Assembly (NCBI RefSeq): GCF_047238305.1 | Contig: NZ_JBDFMO010000001.1 | Location: 620,001-684,000 of the forward strand | Source of the DNA: Ferdinandcohnia sp047238305 | GTDB taxonomy: Bacteria > Bacillota > Bacilli > Bacillales > Bacillaceae_L | Direction: 5' to 3' | DNA: 64,000 bases | Part shown: piece after piece, positions 57,343 through 64,000 of the stretch | How the letters are laid out: each line of letters starts with the position of its first letter | Position numbering within the stretch: the stretch's first letter is position 1 | Made by a program: the position numbers and the translations under genes | Notes under the pieces: model-generated | Told to the model about the DNA's origin: nothing | The model's input: the letters and a program-made list of their open reading frames with translations, nothing else | The model's database searches: none

Positions 57343-58427
57343 GTAATTCAGAAAATAAAACAACTGAAACGACAAACAACTCTGAAGATATTCTTAACCA
57401 GGAGGAAACTAAACTTAAGATCTATACTACTTTATTTCCACTCAAGGACTTTGCTGAAAAAATTGGTGGTAAGTATGTAGAGGTAGAAAGCATTCTCCCC
57501 CCTGGGTCAGATGCTCATACATATGAGCCAACAACAAAGCAAATGATTAATATCGGGGAGGCTCATGCCTTCATCTACAACGGGCTTGGTATGGAGACTT
57601 ATGCAGAAAAGATTGCAGAAGCTTTAAAGGATGAAGAAACATTAATGGTTGAAGCTGCGCATGGAATTAAAACGATTAAGCATTCACACGGACATGAAGA
57701 TGAGAATCATGAAGGCGAAGAGCACGCTCATGAAGATGAGCATCACGAAGGCGAAGAACACTCACATGAAGGCGAGCATCACGAAGGTGAAGAACACTCA
57801 CATGAAGGCGAGCATCACGAAGGTGAAGAACACTCACACGAAGATGAGCATCACGAAGGTGAAGAACACTCACACGAAGATGAGCATGGTCATCATCACC
57901 ACGGTGATTATGATCCCCATGTTTGGCTAGATCCACACCGCGCAATTACACTAGCAGAAAATACTAAGGATGCCCTTATTAAGTTAAAGCCAGATGCAGC
58001 TGAAGAATTTGAAAGCAATTTTTCTACATTAAAAAGTGAACTTGAAAAGCTAGATGAAGAATTCCATCAGCTAGCAGAGTCCAAAGAAAATCCTGAAATG
58101 ATTGTGTCACACGCAGCTTACGGATACTGGGAAGAAAGCTTTGGCATTCATCAAATTGCTGTAGCAGGGCTATCCCCTACTAACGAGCCTTCTCAAAAGG
58201 AACTTGAGAAAATCATAGATATTGCCAAGGATAAGCAAATTAAATACGTGATCTTTGAGCAAAATGTAACACCAAAAGTTGCAGAGGTTATTCGTCAAGA
58301 GATTAAAGCAGAACCTCTTTATCTTCATAATCTATCCGTTTTAACAGATGAGGATATCGCCAATGGTGAGGATTATTTAAATTTAATGAGAAAAAATATC
58401 GAAGCATTGGATATAGCATTAAAGTAG
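57282..58427 (+). CDS. ZnuA/AdcA-like zinc-binding protein without a signal peptide
   Basis: The zinc-binding component of a Zn ABC importer. The open frame is 381 codons from a GTG, but authentic similarity starts at Cys21 of NCAGCNSENKTTETTN, the lipobox Cys. Everything before it is antisense to the YcgQ-like fragment, with no hydrophobic signal peptide and no good ribosome site. The mature domain is intact: LFPLKDFAEKIGGKYVEV, PGSDAHTYEPTT, DYDPHVWLDPH, MIVSHAAYGYWEESFG and IFEQNVTPKVAEVI. Residues about 134-210 form a His/Glu/Asp-rich loop with five near-identical HHEGEEHSHE-type repeats. Probably not exported, hence likely defective. Confidence 0.85.
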   Translation: MVTYKVPSTSNHVSSSNCAGCNSENKTTETTNNSEDILNQEETKLKIYTTLFPLKDFAEKIGGKYVEVESILPPGSDAHTYEPTTKQMINIGEAHAFIYNGLGMETYAEKIAEALKDEETLMVEAAHGIKTIKHSHGHEDENHEGEEHAHEDEHHEGEEHSHEGEHHEGEEHSHEGEHHEGEEHSHEDEHHEGEEHSHEDEHGHHHHGDYDPHVWLDPHRAITLAENTKDALIKLKPDAAEEFESNFSTLKSELEKLDEEFHQLAESKENPEMIVSHAAYGYWEESFGIHQIAVAGLSPTNEPSQKELEKIIDIAKDKQIKYVIFEQNVTPKVAEVIRQEIKAEPLYLHNLSVLTDEDIANGEDYLNLMRKNIEALDIALK

Positions 58428-58439
58428 ACTCATAGTAAT

Positions 58440-58470
58440 AAGTGATAGGTTTCTCGCCTATCACTTTTTG
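58440..58470 (+). terminator. Terminator of the znuA-like gene
   Basis: AAGTGATAGG and CCTATCACTT enclose TTTCTCG, followed by TTTGC, 13 bp after the stop codon. It overlaps the 3' end of the convergent CobW gene. Confidence 0.85.
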
Positions 58471-59393
58471 CTATGAGTTTCTTCTAATTGATTTAGCTCA
58501 TGATATATCTCTTCTTTGTTAAGGTTAGAGCCAATAATTACAATATTTGTAGGAAAGTTTATTGGCTCCTTTATATAGTATGGAACACCGTAAGCATACT
58601 GTACGACATATGTTCCATTAGGGTCGGAAGTGAATTTTACAAAGCCTTTTACCCTAAATATAGAATCTGGCATTTGTTTAAACCATTCTTCTAGTCTTAC
58701 CATTTCAATAGGAACTGCAAATTGATACGTCATTGTCTGAACTTGTAGGTGATCTTTTGCATGAACTTCTTCTTTTTTGTTGTCAAACGTAGAATCCCTT
58801 TGAGTAATCTGTGATAAGGCTACATTTGAATAATTGGTCATATGAATGGTTGCGAAAGGATTTACTTTCTGCAACTCGTCTTTTAATCTTTTTAATTCCT
58901 GGACAGATAGCAGTTCTGATTTGTTTAAAACTAAATTATCTCCATGCTCTACTTGCTGAACTAAAAGTCTTTCATACTGTGGATTCAATTTCTCTTTCTG
59001 TTGCCATCTTGTTAAATCAAGTACCGTAACTATTGATTTCATTTCTATATACGGTGCAATGACAGGGGATATACATGCATCTAATACTTCAATTGGATGT
59101 GCAACACCTGTTGTTTCAATGTAAATAACATCTGGCTTATGTTCCTGATATAAGGAAAGAAGTTGAATTTCAACTTCGTCTTTCATCGTACAACAAATAC
59201 ATCCCTTTAGTAATTCTTTAAGAGGTGTTTTATCCCCAATTAAATTGGTATCTACCGAAAAATCTCCAAATTCATTCATTAAAACGGCTACGTTTCTACC
59301 ACGCCCTTTTTCTTCTATTAATAAATTTTGTAGTAGTGTCGTTTTTCCACTACCTAAAAAGCCTGATAATATATACACTTCCACTTTATTCAC
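58461..59393 (-). CDS. CobW/ZNG1-family GTPase, probable zinc chaperone
   Basis: A 310-residue G3E GTPase. Walker A is SGFLGSGKTTLL (residues 10-21); the metal-binding CxCC motif is GCICCTMKDE (Cys65, Cys67, Cys68); the guanine motif is LNKSEL. A short CobW C-terminal domain starts at about residue 220. GTG start with AAGGGAG 11 bp upstream, 6 bp after the SufU-like gene. Such GTPases pass zinc to client proteins during scarcity. Next to a zinc-dependent SufU paralogue, delivery to SufU is an attractive inference. Confidence 0.9.
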   Translation of the reverse strand: MNKVEVYILSGFLGSGKTTLLQNLLIEEKGRGRNVAVLMNEFGDFSVDTNLIGDKTPLKELLKGCICCTMKDEVEIQLLSLYQEHKPDVIYIETTGVAHPIEVLDACISPVIAPYIEMKSIVTVLDLTRWQQKEKLNPQYERLLVQQVEHGDNLVLNKSELLSVQELKRLKDELQKVNPFATIHMTNYSNVALSQITQRDSTFDNKKEEVHAKDHLQVQTMTYQFAVPIEMVRLEEWFKQMPDSIFRVKGFVKFTSDPNGTYVVQYAYGVPYYIKEPINFPTNIVIIGSNLNKEEIYHELNQLEETHSKK

Positions 59394-59399
59394 GTTTGA

Positions 59400-59828
59400 T
59401 TACACTCCCTTATCCATAATTAATTTGCTAAATGCTTGAAATGGCATTAGGGCACAATTGTACCTTGCTGGTAGACTATGAACACCTTCTAAGCTTATTA
59501 AATCCATTAATCTTTCATCATCTATTTTACACCCGTTTTTAATCATCTGTTCAAATAGATTTGAAATCTCTAGTACCTCTTCTAGACTTTTATTTTTCAC
59601 TATCTCTGTAAACATTGACGAAGCGGCCATGCTAATCGAACACCCTTCCCCAATAAAAGACAGCTCTTTAATATGATCTTCTTCCATGTTTGCATACATG
59701 GTCATTACATCACCACACGTTGGATTTTTATAATGAATTTTATGCGTGTATATGTCCATCTCATAAAAGCTACGCTTATTTTTGTAGTGTTCCATAACAA
59801 CCTGACGATACACTTGATTTAAGTTCAT
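59400..59828 (-). CDS. SufU-like Fe-S/zinc sulfurtransferase paralogue
   Basis: A 142-residue IscU/NifU-N-fold protein. The zinc/sulfur ligands are all present: Cys38 and Asp40 in NPTCGDVMTMY, Cys63 in IGEGCSISMAASS and Cys125 in ARYNCALMPF, matching the Cys41, Asp43, Cys66 and Cys128 of Bacillus subtilis SufU. The insertion between the second and third Cys typical of SufU (not IscU) is present. SufU accepts sulfur from SufS using bound zinc. Here it lies alone with CobW genes rather than with sufCDSB, so it is probably an auxiliary copy for zinc limitation. Confidence 0.88.
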   Translation of the reverse strand: MNLNQVYRQVVMEHYKNKRSFYEMDIYTHKIHYKNPTCGDVMTMYANMEEDHIKELSFIGEGCSISMAASSMFTEIVKNKSLEEVLEISNLFEQMIKNGCKIDDERLMDLISLEGVHSLPARYNCALMPFQAFSKLIMDKGV

Positions 59829-59864
59829 TCCAAAACCTCCACATCAATTTAAAACCAATGACAT

Positions 59865-59908
59865 AAAAAGGTATTGTTATGGTTTTGATTTACACAACAA
59901 TACCTTTC
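59865..59908 (-). terminator. Terminator of the yciC-like gene
   Basis: AAAGGTATTGTT and AACAATACCTTT are perfect arms (12 bp) around a 17-nt loop, with TTTATG following on the minus strand. It lies between the yciC-like gene and the SufU-like gene. Confidence 0.8.
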
Positions 59909-59966
59909 ATAAAATATAAGACATGGCTTTTGAACTGGCTTTATAATTATTTCGTTTACTTAACTA

Positions 59967-61154
59967 TTACTCACCTACATAAAATGCTGGTAATTCATCT
60001 ATAAAGATTGACCAATCTTCTTCCATTTCTTTATCCGTTAATAAGCATTTATCAAGTGAATCCGAAATTTCTTGATGGTTCATGTCAATGCCGATCATCA
60101 CTAGCTCTGTCATGCGATCACCATATTTTTCGTCCCATCTTTCTAATAGCTCAGGCTCTTCTTGTAAAGTACGCTTCCGCTCTTCTTCTGAATAAGCAGC
60201 CACCCATTCTCCCGCTCCCTGAAAAATCAATGATGTTCCAGCTTGTGATAATAATCCAGCCATATCATTTCTTGAAGCTAACCAGAAAAAACCTTTGGCA
60301 CGAACGACATCAACGGGCCAGGCCTCTAACCATTCTCTCCATCTTTCAGGATGAAATGGCTTTCTTTTTCTATAAACAAATGAGCTTATTCCATACTCTT
60401 CTGTTTCGGGTGTATGCTCTTCATTAAGCTCTTTTATCCATCCAGCACCTTGACTAGCCTTTTCAAAGTCAAATAGATGGGTATTTAATATTTCATTTAA
60501 TGCTACCTTGGATTGAACGGTATCAATTATTTTCGCATCTGGGTTCAGCTTTTGTAAAACGGCATGTAGCTCTTGGCGGTCCTCTTCACTTATTAAATCA
60601 ATCTTATTCAATAAAATAACATTAGCAAATTCTATTTGATCAATTAGTAAGTCAACAACTTCTCTTGTATCTGTCTCATCCGTTGCTTCTTTTCGATCTA
60701 AGAGGCTTTCACCTGAAGCAAAATCATGCCAGAAGCGATTCCCATCCACAACCGTTACCATCGTATCGAGTCTACAGGATTCTGTAAGATTTATATTGAG
60801 CTCGTCATCCATGTAAGTAAAAGTTTGCGCGACTGGAATCGGTTCTGAAATACCAGTTGATTCAATTACGATATAATCAATATGACCAGATTTCACTAAC
60901 TTTTCTACTTCAATCATTAAATCTTCACGAAGGGTACAACAGATGCAACCGTTTTGCAGTTCAACTAACTTTTCCTCTGTTCTCGAAAAACCACCTTGCT
61001 TTACTAGTGAAGCATCAATATTTACTTCACTCATATCATTGACAATGACGGCAATTTTTTTATCTTCCTTGTTAGCTAAAATATGGTTTAGTAAAGTCGT
61101 TTTTCCAGAACCTAAATATCCACTTAGGACGGTAACAGGTATTTTATGTTTCAT
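59967..61154 (-). CDS. yciC: Zinc-starvation GTPase, YciC/ZagA-like
   Basis: A 395-residue G3E GTPase closely following the plan of Bacillus subtilis YciC (ZagA), a Zur-repressed zinc metallochaperone. Walker A is LSGYLGSGKTTLLN; CxCC is GCICCTLREDL (Cys70, Cys72, Cys73); ESTGISEPIPVAQTF and the guanine motif LLNKIDLI follow. The CobW C-terminal domain begins near 265 (GISSFVYRKRKPFHPERWRE). A Zur box (61178-61198) lies 24 bp upstream of the start, so expression should rise when zinc is low. Confidence 0.93.
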   Translation of the reverse strand: MKHKIPVTVLSGYLGSGKTTLLNHILANKEDKKIAVIVNDMSEVNIDASLVKQGGFSRTEEKLVELQNGCICCTLREDLMIEVEKLVKSGHIDYIVIESTGISEPIPVAQTFTYMDDELNINLTESCRLDTMVTVVDGNRFWHDFASGESLLDRKEATDETDTREVVDLLIDQIEFANVILLNKIDLISEEDRQELHAVLQKLNPDAKIIDTVQSKVALNEILNTHLFDFEKASQGAGWIKELNEEHTPETEEYGISSFVYRKRKPFHPERWREWLEAWPVDVVRAKGFFWLASRNDMAGLLSQAGTSLIFQGAGEWVAAYSEEERKRTLQEEPELLERWDEKYGDRMTELVMIGIDMNHQEISDSLDKCLLTDKEMEEDWSIFIDELPAFYVGE

Positions 61155-61177
61155 TTAACTATCCCTCTCTTTATCGA

Positions 61178-61198
61178 AAATCAATATCATTACGATTT
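61178..61198 (-). promoter_or_regulatory. Zur box upstream of the yciC-like gene
   Basis: AAATCAATATCATTACGATTT, one good half (ATTACGATTT) and one degenerate half of the Bacillus Zur consensus. It overlaps the stop codon of the upstream oxidoreductase gene. Confidence 0.7.
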
Positions 61199-62378
61199 AG
61201 TTGATATAATTCCCTACAATACTTTCAGCTGCTCTTCTAGCCCCTGATATATTTCTTGAAACTGGTCCGATTGCAAGCTCCGCTAACGGCCCAGCCACAT
61301 ATAAATGAGAACACCATTCTAGACTTTCATTTACAATTGGGTATCCACAACTAGCACAACTTAATTTTTCCTCAACGATTAATTTCTTTAACCAGCCTTG
61401 ATTTGGCAATGAAGATTGAAAGCCAGTTGCTAGAATGACGGAGTTAGCCTTAATTGATTTCTCCTGTTGATCAAGATGTATTAAGAAGTTATGGTTTTTG
61501 TTAATTTTCGAGACTGTGTTTACTTCCCCATCAACGATAGAAAGCTTTCCTTCCTTTACGAGGCTACGGATTTTTAAATGAAGCTCTTTCGGTATCGAAC
61601 CTCGATAGCGAGCGTGTTGAATAACGCGTCTTCGCTCATCATAATCAGGAATCATTTTAAATGTCCGCATATGTTTTGGACCAAGCCATCCTGGGTCGCT
61701 ATCAAAGTCGTGTATGCGGAATGGGTGACGTTTTAACAATGTAACCTTTCCTGGATATAGATTGCACAACTTAATGACTGTATGTGCGGCAGATATTCCT
61801 CCACCAACTACAACAATTGGTGGATTAAGATTCGTTAAGTCTAAGTTACTTTTTTGATAAATATGTTGTAAATGATTTGAAGAAGCCCGCTTTAAATCTT
61901 GAGCCCATTCAGGTATATTTGGCTGTCCACTAGTGCTAATGGCTACAACGATTCTTTTTCCAGAAAAAGTTGTACCTTTATCTGTTTGTACGTTCCATCC
62001 CTGCCCATGACGTTTAACACTTACTACTTCTCCTTGATAAAATGATTGTTCCATCTTTGTCTCTTTCAATATCTTCTTACAATGGTCGTTGAACAGATCT
62101 AAGGAGGGCCGTTTGTAATGTCCATAAAACCCTTTTTCATCACCAAGCTGTTTTCCAAACTGCTCTAAGCTAAAGGGCTTCACATCAATATGATGAACAC
62201 CTGGAGAACGCAAGTATTCCATCCCTATTCTGTCCGTATTACATTTCCAGTTATATAAAAGAGCTTCATTAGGATCAATAATTAATATATCCTCAACCTG
62301 AGAAGCACCACTTTTTATTAAATAAGTAGCAACCGTACAACCGTGAACGCCTCCACCTACAATAATCCATTCAAGCAT
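61197..62378 (-). CDS. FAD/NAD(P)-binding monooxygenase-like protein
   Basis: A 393-residue flavoprotein. The start MLEWIIVGGGVHGCTVATYL has GAGGGAA upstream. It has an N-terminal FAD motif (GGGVHG at residues 8-13), a second dinucleotide motif in PPIVVVGGGISAAHTVIKL, and SVILATGFQSS near the C-terminus. The plan resembles the SidA/lysine-ornithine N-monooxygenase group. The substrate is unknown. It is under a near-perfect Zur box, so it belongs to the zinc-limitation response; a role in metallophore or redox chemistry is only a guess. Confidence 0.85.
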   Translation of the reverse strand: MLEWIIVGGGVHGCTVATYLIKSGASQVEDILIIDPNEALLYNWKCNTDRIGMEYLRSPGVHHIDVKPFSLEQFGKQLGDEKGFYGHYKRPSLDLFNDHCKKILKETKMEQSFYQGEVVSVKRHGQGWNVQTDKGTTFSGKRIVVAISTSGQPNIPEWAQDLKRASSNHLQHIYQKSNLDLTNLNPPIVVVGGGISAAHTVIKLCNLYPGKVTLLKRHPFRIHDFDSDPGWLGPKHMRTFKMIPDYDERRRVIQHARYRGSIPKELHLKIRSLVKEGKLSIVDGEVNTVSKINKNHNFLIHLDQQEKSIKANSVILATGFQSSLPNQGWLKKLIVEEKLSCASCGYPIVNESLEWCSHLYVAGPLAELAIGPVSRNISGARRAAESIVGNYIN

Positions 62379-62394
62379 TTCTATTCCCTCGCAC

Positions 62395-62415
62395 AAATCG
62401 TAATCGTTACGATTA
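62395..62415 (-). promoter_or_regulatory. Zur box of the FAD oxidoreductase gene
   Basis: AAATCGTAATCGTTACGATTA holds perfect inverted arms AATCGTAA and TTACGATT. This matches the known Bacillus Zur operator and begins 17 bp before the start codon. Confidence 0.85.
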
Positions 62416-62568
62416 ACATTGTATATAATATTGTTACATTATTCAAGTTATTATTATTGGGTTAGGTACAGCCAAATAACGAATCCACAAAAATTCTATG
62501 ATGCATCCTCGAATTGAATGCAATGTTCTATTAAAGAACTATATGTATTTACATTTATTGAAGACATA

Positions 62569-62700
62569 AAGAAGCTTCTCACAAGTTAAATAACTTACGA
62601 GAAACTATTTTAATTATGTTAGTATTTTGTTAGCAAATCACAATCAAATCTATATATACCAAGAGATTGAGAATCTATTACATTAATACGTTCAATAATT
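62569..62700. repeat. Decayed recombinase tail and groEL-end-like repeat, copy 5
   Basis: 62569-62612 reads like a recombinase tail (GAAGCTTCTCACAAGTT, ACTTACGAGAAAC). It is followed by GTTAGTATTTTGTTAGC, TATATATACCAAGAG and ATTACATTAATACG, in the same order as TATATATCAAGGG and ATTACATCATGCCGC of the other copies. The match is weak but the layout is the same. Confidence 0.5.
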
Positions 62701-62982
62701 AAGGATAGACATAAGTTTGTACCTCGTCTCAATCCTATAGAATAACGTCCGGCTTTATTTTTATAACAAAAGGACATATCATGATTTCATCTGGTTGTAA
62801 AATGCTATATATTACATTAATTTTATAAGAATATTACAAAAGGAATTTTTTGAAATAGGATAGAACAAAAAAAGATGAGTCTTTATATAACAGGCAGCAC
62901 CTTCTTTTATTGTAAAAATGCAACATATTTAATAGAATAATTGTTTCTGTAAATAACGGAGTCAATAATCAAGAATAGCATT
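62701..62982. other. Intergenic region, no gene
   Basis: AT-rich sequence between the decayed repeat and the broken permease gene. Nothing recognised. Confidence 0.4.
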
Positions 62983-63827
62983 TTAGGACATAACAAATTT
63001 CGTTCTAGTTAACTTACCTAAAGTACTAAATAATACAAAATAAGCAAGCCCCATCATAATTGCTGTTGAATATACAATTCCTTCTCCTATTCCTGCCAAG
63101 TAATTTGTAGAAACAAAGGTTTGAACAAAAGCAGCCAGCATTGCTCCAATGATTAAATACTTAGCCACATCGAAAAACTCATCAATGGAGTGTATAAACA
63201 TAGCTTTTATTCGCAAAGAGACGGGAAAACGAATTGTTGACTGATCCAATTCAAGTAGGCTAGCAGATTTTTTTAATTGATTTCCTTTAAAGAGAAGACT
63301 AATGATTGTGGCTATAACCATTGCTATTAAAAGACCCAAACCCATTCTCAATATGGCGATTCTTACATCCTGTCCAAAGGCTATATAGGTGGAAGCAATA
63401 ACAATAGGATTTATAAGAGGCCCTGTTAGAAGAAAGCCCACCCCTGCAAATATGGGAACTCCCTTATAAACTAGCTTTCTTACGATTGGAACGATTCCAC
63501 ATTCACATGCTGGGAATAGGGCTCCCAACATACAACTCATTCCTACTGCCATAAATTTATTTTTAGGTATCAGCCTTTTTATATGTTCTTCTGTAACAAA
63601 GACTTGTATTAGACCCGCTATAAAACACCAATTAGCACAAAGGGAATCGACTCAATTAAAATACTAAGGAAAATCGTGTTAAAAGCTAAAAGGGATTCAG
63701 GCAACTTTATTGCTGTAATAGTCCAGGGTTCATTGAGTATTACAAGGTAAAATACGGAAGCTAGAATAATATAACCTATTATTTCTGCTAAGTTTTGTTC
63801 AATACGTCGTATCATTTGCTCCTCCAA
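62983..63827 (-). pseudogene. YcgR-like permease, frameshifted and truncated at the C-terminus
   Basis: A permease of the DUF318 (YcgR/arsenite-type) family in two frames: residues 1-69 from 63827 (MEEQMIRRIEQNLAEIIGYI to SIPFVLIGVL) and the rest through 62983. A single missing T in the TTTT run near 63618-63622 joins them: with five Ts the sequence reads GVFIAGLIQVFVTEEHIKR. The conserved GALFPACECGIVPIVRKL is present. After MMGLAY the usual C-terminal portion (about 60 residues) is lost and replaced by a short unrelated tail. A Zur box lies upstream. Its YcgQ partner survives only as the fragment at 57185. Confidence 0.8.
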
Positions 63828-63879
63828 CTATTAATATTTTCTTAAAAATATATGCGGACAAGGTAGGAACATGTCACCT

Positions 63880-63900
63880 AAATCTGAATAATTACGATTT
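63880..63900 (-). promoter_or_regulatory. Zur box upstream of the permease pseudogene
   Basis: AAATCTGAATAATTACGATTT, with a consensus right half (ATTACGATTT), 53 bp before the permease start. It implies the gene was zinc-regulated while intact. Confidence 0.7.
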
Positions 63901-63910
63901 AATCACAAAA

Positions 63911-63941
63911 AAAACAACAAAAGAATAATTCCTTTGTTGTC
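63911..63941 (-). terminator. Terminator of the gene at the right edge
   Basis: ACAACAAAGG pairs with the mirrored CTTTTGTTGT, followed by TTTTTT on the minus strand, 9 bp after the partial gene's stop. Confidence 0.75.
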
Positions 63942-63949
63942 TTTAATCA

Positions 63950-64000
63950 CTATGCATTTAGTTTTGCCCATTCACTTTCTATTTCTTCTTTATTAAGGTC
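63950..64000 (-). CDS. C-terminal end of a gene, perhaps another CobW GTPase
   Basis: Sixteen residues, DLNKEEIESEWAKLNA, then TAG; the gene continues beyond the window. The phrase LNKEEI is also at the end of the CobW protein at 58461 (SNLNKEEIYHELNQ), and CobW C-termini often end this way, so a third CobW-type GTPase is suggested. Evidence is thin. Confidence 0.4.
   Translation of the reverse strand, partial: DLNKEEIESEWAKLNA

Noticed and set aside
57649..57945. Open frames in other phases over the His-rich region
   Set aside because: Shadows created by the repeated codons of the zinc-binding loop.

Overview
The window looks like chromosomal DNA of a low-GC, endospore-forming Bacillaceae (Bacillus sensu lato). 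The reasons are the gene order yeaC-yeaD-yebA-guaA-pbuG-(rrn)-yebE-yebG-purE, which matches the Bacillus subtilis purine locus, Bacillus-type guanine riboswitches and PurR boxes, strong AGGAGG ribosome-binding sites, GerP-like spore proteins and a sporulenol-synthase-type cyclase. No species can be named without a search of the complete 16S rRNA gene.

Layout. 1-9.8 kb (minus strand): the purEKBCSQLFM operon (purM cut by the window edge) behind PurR boxes, a promoter and a guanine riboswitch with terminator, preceded by yebE and yebG. 9.9-11.7 kb: a small heat-shock gene, a DUF3784 membrane gene and a 53-bp tandem-repeat block. 11.7-16.9 kb: a complete rrn operon (16S-23S-5S, no spacer tRNA, tandem promoters). 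17-24.8 kb: pbuG and guaA, each with its own guanine riboswitch, then yebA/yeaD/yeaC-type genes. 25-28.1 kb: a glycine-betaine/proline-type ABC transporter. 28.8-31.2 kb: a membrane protein, a TetR regulator followed by a 56-residue SinI-like anti-repressor, and ctc (L25 family). 31.4-36.5 kb: a nupNOPQ-type guanosine transporter under a fourth guanine riboswitch. 36.9-38.4 kb: a SurA-N lipoprotein and a YdjM-type membrane protein. 38.7-40.7 kb: five small GerPA/GerPC-like spore-protein genes in divergent arrangement. 41-44.8 kb: DUF2515, a squalene-hopene/sporulenol cyclase and an HXXEE membrane protein.

From about 45 kb to the right edge the DNA is accessory and mosaic. A repeat of about 200 bp recurs at 45.1, 48.1, 55.4 and 57.0 kb, with a decayed copy at 62.65 kb. 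Its core, read on the minus strand, spells the last codons of groEL (Met-Gly-Gly-Met-Met-stop), and in most copies it is followed by a small groEL-type terminator. Remnants of tyrosine-recombinase genes lie just left of most copies. I read this as a stack of old integrative islands at the 3' end of groEL, with groEL itself probably just beyond the right edge. Each segment has its own cargo: a secreted Ig-like protein; a complete thiazole/oxazole-modified peptide (TOMM) cluster of the heterocycloanthracin/sonorensin type at 48.7-54.7 kb; a HAD phosphatase; and a zinc-starvation cassette (ZnuA-like protein, two CobW GTPases, a SufU paralogue, an FAD oxidoreductase and a broken permease) carrying three Zur boxes.

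The main system of interest is the TOMM cluster. A 91-residue precursor with 13 core cysteines in Cys-Gly-Gly-Cys-Gly-Phe-Arg-type repeats is followed by a ThiF-like maturation protein, a fused E1-like/YcaO cyclodehydratase and a double-domain SagB-type dehydrogenase. No exporter or immunity gene lies beside it. Also notable are a cyclase whose DXDD motif reads D-I-D-V, recombinase remnants that have lost catalytic residues, and a precise recombination scar that removed the signal peptide of the zinc-binding lipoprotein.
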